A stretch of DNA of 64,000 bases from Mesostigma viride. Lineage: Eukaryota; Streptophyta; Mesostigmatophyceae; Mesostigmatales; Mesostigmataceae. Positions 10,230 to 20,539 of this stretch are shown here, piece by piece (within the stretch, counting starts at the first letter, position 1; each line of letters starts with the position of its first letter). Below the pieces are notes generated by a model. The model made no database searches and was not told the origin of the DNA. It saw only the letters and a list, made by a program, of their open reading frames with translations. Location: positions 422,582 through 486,581 of the forward strand of contig RPFO01000097.1 of assembly GCA_009746045.1 (NCBI GenBank), in the 5' to 3' direction. Position numbers and translations under genes: made by a program.

Positions 10230-11127
10230 TTAGTTCGATTACGCGGCTTCCCCCACACCACCCATCCATCAAGGAATATGTGCTACATGATCTCCCAACG
10301 GAGGAATGTTATAATTTATTTTTTTTTTTAATGCCTCCGTTGGGAGATCATTGAATTGAATTGAATTGAATTGTAACATAACTCCGTTGGGAGTATATGT
10401 AGCACACAGCCCTTGAGAGGGGGGCATATGGCCTATCATACATCCTAAGCTACTTCCTGCAAGGGTGGGGATGTAAAGGACCCTTGCTCTAGGTGCACCA
10501 GGGCACTTGCATCCCCATGATCTTCAAGCTATGCCCAGCGAAGGGGGAGCCTGTCATGGGGGGAAGAGCAGCATAGCTATACAAAGAAGCTAGGGCATGG
10601 CGTCTCAGCAGAGAGTTACTCCCTGCATGGGCACAACATAACTAAATAAAGCTAGGCATCATCTGGGGTGTGGCTCATCATAGGCACACATGTACATGAT
10701 TAAGGAAAGCGCGTGGCTTAGCTAGGATAGTGCCTCTAGGAGGCGTACATGTACATGGCCACGGTCTATCTATTCTGCACTACTACTGCTGTATTCCCCT
10801 AAGCTGGGGCGTCTGGAGTCGCTGGGGCCGCGGGGGGGGGGGTCGCCTGCCAGGGCTTGTGGCCGACGTAGATGGCCGCCCCCTTCCAGTACACCGGCTG
10901 GCCCGCCTTGGTCTGCCGGAGCTGGAGGTAGGTCGGCCATAGCTCCCGTCGCCGTTGTTGCTGCGCCAGGGTCAGGTCGTCATCAAGGGTGAAGAGAGTC
11001 TTCTCGAGCCGCTTGCGGCGTCTGAGAAAAGAAATCTTGTCCGCCGGGGTCTTAAAGGTGGGAGATCATGTAGCACATATTCCTTGCTGGATGGGCGGGG
11101 ATGGGAGAAGCCGCGTAAGCGAACTAA
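10230..11127. mobile_element. Inverted-repeat unit carrying a LINE 3' fragment
   Basis: About 68-70 bp at 10230-10297 matches the reverse complement of 11058-11127 (starting TTAGTTCG.TTACGCGGCTTC and ending ATGTGCTACATGATCTCCCA), with few mismatches. Inside, on the minus strand, is the 3' tail of the LINE family also present at 60830-61828. A further short hairpin lies at the left end: ATGATCTCCCAACGGAGG near 10287 and its inverse near 10332-10352, around a T-run. It starts 3 bp after the end of LTR 1. It could be a fold-back element or a LINE copy inserted into its own inverted relative. Confidence 0.6.
10830..11056 (-). pseudogene. LINE ORF1-type C-terminal fragment
   Basis: The minus strand encodes FTLDDDLTLAQQQRRRELWP, then a TYLQLRQ..AG..VYWKG..IYVG block. 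The same block occurs at 60850-61080 (plus), and weaker relatives occur at 53040-53200 and 56540-56730. The pattern of basic helix, Leu-Trp-Pro, then Tyr-Trp-Lys/Arg-Gly and a final beta strand resembles the C-terminal RNA-binding domain found in LINE ORF1 proteins. That family call is an inference. No start codon is present in the fragment. Confidence 0.55.
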
Positions 11128-12131
11128 TCTAACTCTAAGCTAGCTAGTCTAGAAAATCCTAACTACACTACTCAGCAAAACGCCCCTTCCTCTTGGGGGG
11201 AGGTGGCTTGCCCACAGGGGCTGGCGTGTGAGCCTGGACAATCTTCTATTTAATTTCATGCAAGGTACCTCTTAATTAATCTCGGGCGTGGCGCCCTCTG
11301 AGAACTTGAGAATTTGAGAACTGGAATCGAGAAAATCGGTGTACATAAAACTGGCGGTAAGGGAATAACTTTAGTCGGCATGCAGCATGATCGAGGCCCA
11401 AACATCATACCACAACTCACCGTACTTAGCCGCCAGAGGGCCGGCCGAACGTAGGGAGTGGACGGCATGTACCGTATCTACAAAAAAAAAAGAAAAAGAA
11501 ATACCACGATCGCCTTGAACGGCTGCAAGACAAAGAAACAAATGAAGGGTTTAATTAAATGAAGAAAGGCCAGGAGGGGCTTCTAAGCTCCCAACAATCG
11601 ATTCAGGGTCAATCATAAATTCATTTCTTTTTTCTTTCTTTCTTTTTCTTTTTTGTTTTTCCGTGTGTAATGTATTCTTCTTACTTTTTCTTTTAGCCCC
11701 TTCGTGTATGTGTGTATGCGTTCCCTTTTTTCCTTCTTAGTTTTGGTTGTTGTTGCTGGTGCTGCTGGTGGTGGTGCTGCTGGTGGTGGTGCTGCTGCTG
11801 GTGCTGGTGGTGCTGCTGCTGTGGTGGTGGTGCTGCTGGTGCTGGTGCTGGTGCTGGTGCTGCTGCTGTTGTTGTTGTGTGTGTATGTGCGTGTGTGTGT
11901 GTGTGTGTTTTCCCTATGAACCTTTCTTCTTACCCTCTGTCTCCCTCCATGCAGGTCTTCCTGGAGATAGCCACGCGGCTCCCGCTGCCCTCGCGTCTTT
12001 CCTCTCAGACAACTACCCTAGTCCTTCCACGGCATTGGATCGCCATGCGTCCAGGCATTGCTGTCTCACTTAATCAATGCCCGCACGCAAAAAATTGATC
12101 AATTTTCGATCGACTCTGCGTACAAATCAAT
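11128..12131. other. Spacer with T-rich tract and GCT/GGT and GT simple repeats
   Basis: 11128-11600 has no recognisable gene. 11615-11700 is a TTTC-rich tract. 11745-11870 is a (TGCTGG/TGGTGC)n trinucleotide-type array, and 11870-11910 is a (GT)n run. The cysteine- or glycine-rich translations of this tract are artefacts of the repeat. Mixed sequence without a gene follows to the target duplication at 12132. Confidence 0.8.
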
Positions 12132-12136
12132 GATGG
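12132..12136. repeat. 5-bp target-site duplication GATGG (left)
   Basis: GATGG immediately precedes the 5' LTR of element 2, and the same five bases follow its 3' LTR at 20245-20249. A 5-bp duplication is typical of Ty3/gypsy integrase. Confidence 0.9.
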
Positions 12137-12916
12137 TGTAACAAGCAAAAATGACTTTGTTGTTACATCCTTTGTTTTGTGAATGTTTGGCTTTTATTTG
12201 AGGACTTTTGGATCAGTATTGAGAAAGTTATGAGGTTTCTAAGACGACGGTACTTGGAGCTGATACTTTGTCAACCAACTGATAGGAACCCTCATTGGTC
12301 GTGGCCTGATCCACGTAGGGTTGTAGTTTGTTGGCTGATACTACTGATAGGAGCCCTCATTGGTCGTGGCCTGATCCACGTGGGGTTGTAGTTTGTTAGT
12401 TGGTACTATTGAGTCTTAAATGCTCCTTTGGGACTTCAGTGCTTACGACAGATTTAGGATCTCATGGAAAGATTCTGCCAGGCTGTGTGTGGTGTTGTTC
12501 TGTTCTGTGTGACTAGGATGGATACGAAGATCTTGTATAGAATCCCATGGTTCTGATTGGTTCTCTTCAGGCTAAGGTTGGAGCAAGTTCGACAAGCACG
12601 TCGATATCAAGGACGTGGGGTCGCCATTGTTGCTACGTTGGTTTTGATTCACCATGGTATAATAAAGCTTGGCTTTGTTGTCCAATCCATAAGAGCCCCT
12701 TGGCTATAGACGTCCTTCAGTTCCACAGAGGTCGTCTATACACGAGCTTGTCTTTGTGTCTACAAGGGGTTGTGATTCCCTAAATCACGTGCTGTGGAAT
12801 TTCCATCTCAACGTTGCTCGGATACTTGAAGTTCTGCGACTCAGGAAAGCAACCCAGGTAAAAGATCTTTCATATTGGACTGTGGATGATGTTGATGATC
12901 ATTTTTAGTCGTTACA
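12137..12916 (+). repeat. 5' LTR of element 2 (780 bp)
   Basis: TGTAAC...GTTACA ends, preceded by GATGG. It is identical to the 3' LTR apart from two substitutions. It carries the same internal near-duplicate of about 66 bp around GGTCGTGGCCTGATCCACGT as LTR 1. Confidence 0.95.
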
Positions 12917-12917
12917 T

Positions 12918-12932
12918 TGGTATCGGGGATCT
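12918..12932 (+). promoter_or_regulatory. Primer-binding site (initiator-Met tRNA type)
   Basis: TGGTATCGGGGATC begins 1 bp after the 5' LTR. Its first seven bases, TGGTATC, equal the usual retrotransposon site complementary to the 3' end of initiator methionine tRNA. Confidence 0.75.
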
Positions 12933-13143
12933 CTACTTTGGTGTTTCTCTTGAAGTCGCAACCTTCCGGGTAGTACAACGTTGATCAGATGTCTGTCATC
13001 CGAGAAGATTCATAGAGTTGCGGAAAACTTACGGTGTTACAGACTGAGACACATCCTGATGTGACTGTCTTGCTCTGTAACACTAGAAGTCAGCCGTAAC
13101 CGTTGTCTCTACTAGGCAGACGATCGCGACTCCATGTGGAAGT

Positions 13144-13377
13144 ATGAGTAGTTCGAAGACACAATCACCTTTACCCCCTACTAATCAAGGTTTGGGAGAT
13201 CCGTCATCATCTCTGGAACCCATTGCTAGGGAAGGTGCTGAGACAACTACTCATACTCCACGGCGTCAACTTAATTTCAATCGTACTTCTATGACTGAAG
13301 TGAGGCGGGTTACACAATCACCTTCATCCCTACGGAACCAGGTGTGGGCGACCTTCTTCTCCTTCACCTCTCCCTAG
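13144..13377 (+). pseudogene. Gag-like N-terminal fragment (77 aa)
   Basis: The first ATG ORF after the primer-binding site. It is Ser/Thr/Pro-rich (MSSSKTQSPLPPTNQGLGDP) and stops at 13375-13377. Its position is right for gag, but no capsid or zinc-knuckle motif follows, so gag is truncated. Confidence 0.5.
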
Positions 13378-16300
13378 AAAAGGGTGTTGCATAAGCCATT
13401 ATTAACGCACCACTAAGTCACCGTCCCTTTCTTTAAATTCGTGCAATATTTCATTGACAAGCGTCCTTACTTACGGGCTTTCGGCTGGCTGGCCGCATCG
13501 TGCTGAAGTCCGACCACCGCCCTGTCTGTCGTGGCTGCTGACGCCGCAGTCTCTGCCTAGCTCCAAACATCTTTATATATTAGCATTACGCAAGTGTTGC
13601 TACGTTTCGAGCAGGGCATGCGGAGTGTTGGGCCAGTAGCTCAGCAGGTCCGGCTCCAGAATCCTGCTAGGAGCTGTCTTTTTTCCCTGCAGGCTCTGTT
13701 TTCGGCCAGGCTGACATGGCGCTACGGGTTATGGCTGAGCCGACGCAATGTTGCTGCCGACGGCACCTATCACCCGGTTTCCGGGTTGCGGCTGCACGCA
13801 CGACCACCACCGCGACCGCCTGACGACGTCGCCGTCTAAGGTTGTTTTTTTTTCCCGGTGCTGCTTTTCTTTGACGACATTTTTACGGTGTGGCTCAGGT
13901 TACACCTCGTGTCTTTTGAGGGTGGCTCCGGATGAGCGGACAGTAGGGATTCATGGCTGCCTTTTTTACGCAAGGTTCCTTTTGCACTCACTTGACAATC
14001 TTTCAGGATCCTTTTCTTCGGTGCATGGGCAGCCTACCCTTGCTGTTTAAGGACTGTGGCACGTCCTTAATTCACGCGTCGCCAAACATTTGTTTCAGTT
14101 GTGGGGGAAACTCTTCCTTTTCTTGTTGAGCATCATGACAGTGGAGGCGTTCTAGGTTGAGCTTTGGTTCCTCCCACGTGTATGGTGGTTTGGTTTTGGT
14201 GGGGAGGAGAACAACGGCATTTGTGTTGTTCCCACTAGCATCATGGTACTATGGGTAGGGCGAGCTCCCTAGGAGTTGTCCAGATTGGTGGCAGCTACGT
14301 CTGGTTACCCTGAGCAATTTTTTGCGGGGGAGTGGACATCCTGGATGTCTGCAATGTAATTTCCAGACGGCATCACACATGCCAGGGCAGAACAACAGCA
14401 TTTACGGGGTTTCCACTATCATACTTGGACAGCTGTGTCTAGTTACCCTGAGAAAATTTCTGCGGGGGAGTGGATATCCCAGGTCTGCCAAAAGGGTGCC
14501 AGATGCTATCATGGAGGCATATGGCATGGTAGATGCCACCACATCAGGGGACATCGGGATACCTGCAGTGGGTTGTCCCCTAGAGGGTATCACACGTGCA
14601 CCCATGAGTTGCCAGGTGTCTCTTGCATGGGTTGCCCACTTGCTAGACGGTGTCCTTTGACACATGTTCCCAGAGGGGGTGGACCACTTGCTTGACAATG
14701 TCCCTTTACAAGTGGGGTGTGGGTCACTTGCCAGTTGGGGCCCTTACCTGCGCCAGACCATTGTGACCACGCATTTACTTCTCCCAGGACAGGATGGTTA
14801 CCACTGCTTGTTGGCAGATGGTCCCTGTTGGGCCTAGGAGGTGCACTAGGACAGCAAGTATGGACACCAGGGCTGCTGTCATAGTTCTTATCTGTGAATA
14901 TATCTGATATAGTTCTCAGATCAGAATTTTTGACACTGGTCAAGGCGTTTTTAGGCCCATTTTTTCGATTTTTGGGCAATTCTGCTGGCTGTTGGACAAC
15001 CTCAGGCCCTTGTGTTCCTCCGGCTTAGGAGTTCTGGCTACCTGGCACTTGGTAGTAGCCCTGTTCGAGTCTGCTATCTTAATAGGTTGGCAGTCTGTGG
15101 CTTGCCTACTAGGCAGTTTTCTGAGTGCCATAGTGAAGAGTGCTGGCTCCTTCCTGCAGCCTGATTGACGTTTAGTCCGGGCAGTTGACAGCATGTGGTC
15201 CTTCTTCCAAGCAGCTTCTGGAGCCAGGCTCATTGGTGTCCGTCCCAGGCCTCCATAAAGCAGCTTAGTCACTTCCCCATAGCGTGATCGGCGCAAGCAG
15301 CTAGTCTTGGTTGTACAGTCAGGCAACAGCTGTGTTGGATACCCACATGTGGGGGTGGTCCAACGCTGATTGGGCGTGGTGGCAGTAGCCTCTTGGGGGC
15401 TTGAGGCCAGTGGGGGATTGGAAACATGTCTATGGCGGGCATGGTGCATGGAGGCTACGTTGGAGAGTACCCTGGTAGTGGACTAGTGCTGTTGGTGGCA
15501 ACTGCAAGCACTCATGGTGACGAGCGCCAGCACTCCTGGTGGCGACTACCAGCACTCATGGTGGGGCCTGAGAGCACTCGTGGTGGCGACTGCAAGCACT
15601 GCATGGTGGCCGCTGGCGACTCTGGTGACTTGGGGACGCCCAAGTGACGAGTATCTGTAATGCTGGTGCCTGCTCCTGACGCAGTGCTGGTCCTGCCTGC
15701 TGGTGGACATCAAGCCAGCCTTGTGCAGATGAGTAACCTCCTACCCTTGCTTTGCCCTGCTATGGACTTATTCTTGCTTGCATGGTGCCAGGATGGCTTG
15801 TTGTCTTGATAGTACACCATCCGCCCTTGAGCTGATTGCTTGCACAGCATGATGGTTGTATGAATGGGACTGCTTGCACGGGGGGTCTGGCATCATGTTT
15901 GCGTGGGTAGGATGTCCTTGTTGGTTGGATGATGGGCGGGATCAACGGAGCTACAACTGTGGGGCAGGATGGAATCTTTGGCATGACAGTGATGACAATG
16001 ATGCCCACTCCGTTGACTCTTAATTGAGGAGTTGGACTACTTGGTGCTGGGCGGGGGCTCACATGGCTTAGAGGTGTGGGTTAGTTGGGGGACCCATTCA
16101 GCCCTCTACCACCCTTACAACCTGCCTCATGTGCATCAGTATCCGTGGTACACTGACATTAATACCATTTGGCAGTCTACGTGGTCCACGGACATGGATA
16201 CTACTTTCCATGCTTTGACTAGGGGGACATGGTTCAGTCTACTTGCTAGGGCCCTGCCAAGCTGAGGGTGTATCTGTTTGATGACTGATGGCCTCATCCA

Positions 16301-17400
16301 GCATACCCTTACGCTGCCCTACTTGTGCAACCTTGTCTTGGGCTCCTTCGATCCTAATGCCCACATTACCTTGCATGGTAGTGCCACCTGGATGGATGCG
16401 GGGAGTGATTTTTGTTGCTGGGGCCCTGCCAAGCTTGGGCACATCAGTTGGCTGATTGGTGATTGCTTTCAGTCTGCTCTCAAGCTGCCTTGTATGCAAC
16501 TCTGTCTTGGATGCTGTAGTTCCCACCCCATCTTTAGTCATGAGGTGCATAGGACGTCTTAATAGAGCGACCCTGCAGGCCACCAGTGGTTTAGTGGGCT
16601 GAGAGACTTGCCTCCCCCACCCTTCTCTGGTTGGCTGGGCCTCTGTCTTCATGCGTATCCCATGGCGTTTGTTCCTGCTAGGTCATGCTGTCAATCTTGG
16701 GAAGCTGATACCAGGATTATTACAGCTTATTCTACGCAGAGGGGTGGAATTATTAGGCATGCTGGTAGTCTCCAGTTTACCAGTTATGCTGAGGGGGATT
16801 TGTGTGGGGAGCAGGGCGTGCAGGGGATTGGGCTGCACCTAGCCCTTGCATGGGGGTAGCGTGTGCTACGATTTACAAGTTGGGGCATACCGTTCATAAT
16901 GCTGGTGAGGCATTACTGATCTTCTGCTATCCCTCTCAAGGCTGTGGATAGTTTTCCCAGGCATCTTATGGAGAAATAGTGTGCCTTGTGATTATCATAG
17001 GCCACTGGCTATGGGTTTGAGTGTACTAGCTACTAAGGAGATGTGGCTTTACCTCACTCTCACTCCTTTGGTGCGACTGGAGGGGGGGAATTTTGTTCTG
17101 GTGGGGAGGAGATCTGTGAGGATCATAGCGTGGATTCACCCTGGGATTTCAGTTCATCCTGTCGGGCTCACCTCATAGATCCCTGACTATGTGGTATCCT
17201 GGTTTCGCTGGCCATCGGTGGGCTATTTTGGCTGTGCTTTGTGGCACCTCCCCAACCTGCTGGCGGGTACCCACTGGTGACAACCCTGTCCACGGCCTCT
17301 CTTCATCATGGGTGTACTTCTGAGATACCCTTGATCTTCCTGAGGCGACCCTGTTGGCGACGTCTTCCTGCTGGATTGCTCCTGCCTCTTGGTGACTGCA
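13378..17400. other. Degenerate interior of element 2
   Basis: About 4 kb between the gag-like start and the pol remnant without an intact ORF. It contains short internal duplications: GTTACCCTGAG..ATTT.TGCGGGGGAGTGGA at about 14305-14340 and again at 14443-14475. It also has a CACT(C/G)(A/C)TGGTG-type short repeat at 15510-15610. Codon-like composition suggests decayed pol or captured sequence, but I cannot assign domains. Confidence 0.5.
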
Positions 17401-17414
17401 CTTCCACCTGGGGC

Positions 17415-17535
17415 GCTGTTGACGTTTCCTCGTTCCAGTTTGCGTGGACTGACGGGTGTCAGCAGGCCTTGGACTTGCTGCAGCAGAAGCTCACGCCAGC
17501 CCCTGTGTTAGGATTGAGCATTCTTGGAATCCACC
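17415..17535 (+). pseudogene. Gypsy RT / RNase H junction remnant
   Basis: The frame at 17241-17564 contains FAWTDGCQQALDLLQQKL followed by TPAPVL. This is the conserved junction between gypsy reverse transcriptase and RNase H (F.W...CQ.AF..LK..L..APVL). The sequence before and after is not pol-like. It shows that element 2 descends from a pol-bearing element. Confidence 0.7.
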
Positions 17536-18289
17536 CAGCCTGCTATGACCTGTTGGTGATCTGAGGGAGGTCCCCAGTTGGGATGGATTGGGGATTTATT
17601 ATGGCTCGGTTACCTGCCACTCTGTTGTGGTGATACAGCATCTGTCCCTGACTACCTCTTCCCTTGAGAAGGGCTGGAATCTTTGGGTGTGCTGTGGTGA
17701 CTAGCTTTGATGAGCCTTGGACCCTGGCAGCCCAGTTAGTTTTGTGGGGTTCGCTGTATAGAGGGTTAGCCTTGCTACATGACACTCTGCTTCCTGCCCT
17801 GATCAAGCAGTGAGAGTTGTCAGTATTTCGTGGCATGGATCCCTGTGGATGACCCGTTATCCTGGGAATGTCAGGCTTGTCTTTCACCCGTGGACTCTAG
17901 CTGAGGGAGGGTGGTGTCCCAGAACATGGAGTGGCCTCGCCTTGTTTGGCTTAGGTGCCTTGATCCTGTTTACTCCTTCTTGGATTCATGTGGACTCATT
18001 GAATCCGACGGGGATCTGAGTTGAGTGGGATGGACTCTGGTGGGAGTTTGGTTGGACTAAGCTGAGATGACATCCAGATTTTGGTGACCAGTTTCTGAGG
18101 ATGGTTGAGGGGATCTGAGCTTGGATGGCACATGGAGAGTGACTTCTGTGTTGTACCCTCGACATATGGAGTGGTTCACCTAGGGCTTGATTCCTGGTAT
18201 GATTAAGACACGTGGGTCATGTTCTGCATGCACGTCTTCGTGTACCAGACCAATAGTATATACCTGGAGGTTTCTACCTTGGTGCTGCT

Positions 18290-19105
18290 GAGTGGCCTAT
18301 GTGGATCATAGGAACTGCACGGGCCCCTGTGACCACTATGAGACTTTGGCCAAGGCGTTGGCTGCACTCAACAGAGAGGAGGGGGAGGTGAGCTCTGAAG
18401 GCTATGTGGAGGAGGTCCTATCTCAGCTGCACACAAGCCTGTATGAGAGTGGCTCCCCTTTTTGTGGCTCATCTGCTGCGTAGGATGTATGCATTGTCAC
18501 CAGGACCTGAGATTGACATGAGGCCTGCTGAGGGGCCGGTCATGCTGGCAGCCTTACCTGAGGCCTTGAAGGAGGCATTTACTCAGTTGCAGCCAGTGAG
18601 TATGGGAGAGGCTTCCTACATGGAGCTGTTGGAGTTTTCAGTTCAGAAGGGTGCCTTTGATTTGGTTCCTTCTTCCTCCAGCTCTGCCAGAAGGTGTTTT
18701 CCTTTGGAGACTTCTAACCTCTTTTGCCATCCAGGGTTGCCCAAGTACACTGTGGAACTTAAGATCCGTCAGACGCCACTAAGGGTGCTGGTGCCTCTGA
18801 TAGGTGCTAAGTGGTCGGTGGTCAAGACCTTTCTGCAGTTCTGGTGGGCGTACAGATCATGGGTGAGCAGGCACAAGACGTCCTCTACTTGGGTGATGGA
18901 CCCTGAGAGTCAGTCTGTGGTGCTCTTCTCCTATCCAGGGGCATGCCTTCGCTATGCTGCCCAGATGGTGGCAGGAGCTGCTGAGACTTGCGTGGTGTTG
19001 CAGGTCAGCAGGGACTGGCCAGAGTTGGCCCACATGGTGGAGCAGTTTCCCATGGGTGGACTCAAGGGCAAGGATGGCCTGAATGGGGATTGGTATAGCC
19101 TGTGA
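18290..19105 (+). pseudogene. Degenerate copy of the retrotransposon extra ORF
   Basis: Homologous to residues about 130-389 of the ORF at 7885-9054, from AYVDHR.CTGPC to the shared C-terminus NGDWYSL. One frame change occurs near 18460, where an extra T in CCCTTTTTGTGG moves the frame from 18292-18480 to 18404-19105. The N-terminal third is missing. An insertion adds Leu-Val-Pro before the IGAKW segment. The stop and the downstream 3' non-coding segment match element 1. Confidence 0.85.
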
Positions 19106-19450
19106 GGAACAGGGCTGAGAAGGAAAGGGGGCTTTGGATTGTGGTGTGAGGGGGGGATTCCAGGATGGATGATGGGGGGGCTCCAGTCCAGTTCTGATGT
19201 TCCAGTCCAGAGTTCCAGGTTCCAGGATGCTGAATGGAAGACCTTGTATTATGAGATGTGTTTATCTGGATTTATAGTAGATAAGGTAGTGACTTGTCTG
19301 CTGTAGAAACCTGTGACTAGATGTTTATGAGATAGGAGGCCCTGTTTCCAGGGATGTAAAAACCCATCTGCTTTTCCCAAGAGATGGTGGATTTCTGTTC
19401 AATGTTCCTCTGCCTTCAAGAGTTGGCTATTGGACCTGGGAGGTCCAGTT

Positions 19451-19464
19451 TTGAGGGGGAGATA
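19451..19464 (+). promoter_or_regulatory. Polypurine tract of element 2
   Basis: TTGAGGGGGAGATA directly abuts the 3' LTR start, at the same position as the tract in element 1. Confidence 0.8.
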
Positions 19465-20244
19465 TGTAACAAGCAAAAATGACTTTGTTGTTACATCCTT
19501 TGTTTTGTGAATGTTTGGCTTTTATTTGAGGACTTTTGGATCAGTATTGAGAAAGTTATGAGGTTTCTAAGACGACGGTACTTGGAGCTGATACTTTGTC
19601 AACCAACTGATAGGAACCCTCATTGGTCGTGGCCTGATCCACGTAGGGTTGTAGTTTGTTGGCTGATACTACTGATAGGAGCCCTCATTGGTCGTGGCCT
19701 GATCCACGTGGGGTTGTAGTTTGTTAGTTGGTACTATTGAGTCTTAAATGCTCCTTTGGGACTTCAGTGCTTACGACAGATTTAGGATCTCATGGAAAGA
19801 TTCTGCCAGGCTGTGTGTGGTGTTGTTCTGTTCTGTGTGACTAGGATGGATACGAAGATCTTGTATAGAATCCCATGGTTCTGATTGGTTCTCTTCAGGC
19901 TAAGGTTGGAGCAAGTTCGACAAGCACGTCGATATCAAGGACGTGGGGTCGCCATTGTTGCTACGTTGGTTTTGATTCACCATGGTATAATAAAGCTTGG
20001 CTTTGTTGTCCAATCCATAAGAGCCCCTTGGCTATAGACGACCTTCAGTTCCACAGAGGCCGTCTATACACGAGCTTGTCTTTGTGTCTACAAGGGGTTG
20101 TGATTCCCTAAATCACGTGCTGTGGAATTTCCATCTCAACGTTGCTCGGATACTTGAAGTTCTGCGACTCAGGAAAGCAACCCAGGTAAAAGATCTTTCA
20201 TATTGGACTGTGGATGATGTTGATGATCATTTTTAGTCGTTACA
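19465..20244 (+). repeat. 3' LTR of element 2 (780 bp)
   Basis: Matches the 5' LTR with two substitutions and is followed by the GATGG duplication at 20245-20249. Confidence 0.95.
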
Positions 20245-20249
20245 GATGG

Positions 20250-20450
20250 GGACGGTTTACTGTGGGTCCAATAAAGTTTGACATGGCAAAAGAATACGTT
20301 GCGGATGCAATAAGGCTGCCCCATTGTCCAGAGGTCACAGATAGGCTTGGAACTCATCGAAAGGCGCCGGTTTGGGAGTATATAAGGCCTCTCGCAACGC
20401 CTGAGGGGTTTTAGGGTCATACCCAGGGTTCACCCACAACCCCTATTCCC
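20250..20450 (-). repeat. Dispersed repeat with TATA-like module
   Basis: The reverse complement of this segment resembles 26230-26385, and its core resembles 55980-56050. The shared core reads CCTAAAACCCCTCAGG.TCC on the plus strand of those copies, next to a CTTTATATTCTCC word. The bordering region includes GAACCCTGG on one side and GGATGCA.TA(A/C)GGCTGCCCCAT on the other. It lies just after the 3' LTR of element 2 and downstream of the leucine-rich-repeat gene. It is part of a LINE tail or a SINE-like repeat; function unknown. Confidence 0.6.
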
Positions 20451-20539
20451 GGTATAGAAGATCAAACATGGCACAACCGGAACACAAACGTAACTTGCAT
20501 CGGGGGTACTCTGATTCGTCCCAGATCAAGCCCACCCTC

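Larger units (their letters stand above)
12137..20244 (+). mobile_element. Complete but non-autonomous Ty3/gypsy element 2
   Basis: Two 780-bp LTRs (12137-12916, 19465-20244) flank an internal region with a Met-initiator-tRNA-type primer-binding site, a gag-like start, remnants of pol, a degenerate copy of the extra ORF and a polypurine tract. The LTRs differ at only two positions that I can find (12713 T versus 20041 A; 12732 T versus 20060 C), and the GATGG target duplications are perfect. The insertion is therefore recent, although the coding region was already destroyed. It probably moved using proteins from an autonomous relative, possibly like element 1. Confidence 0.92.

Noticed and set aside
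14938-16652. Several 100-170-residue ORFs in element 2
   Set aside because: No match to gag or pol motifs, on both strands and overlapping; consistent with chance ORFs in degenerate sequence.
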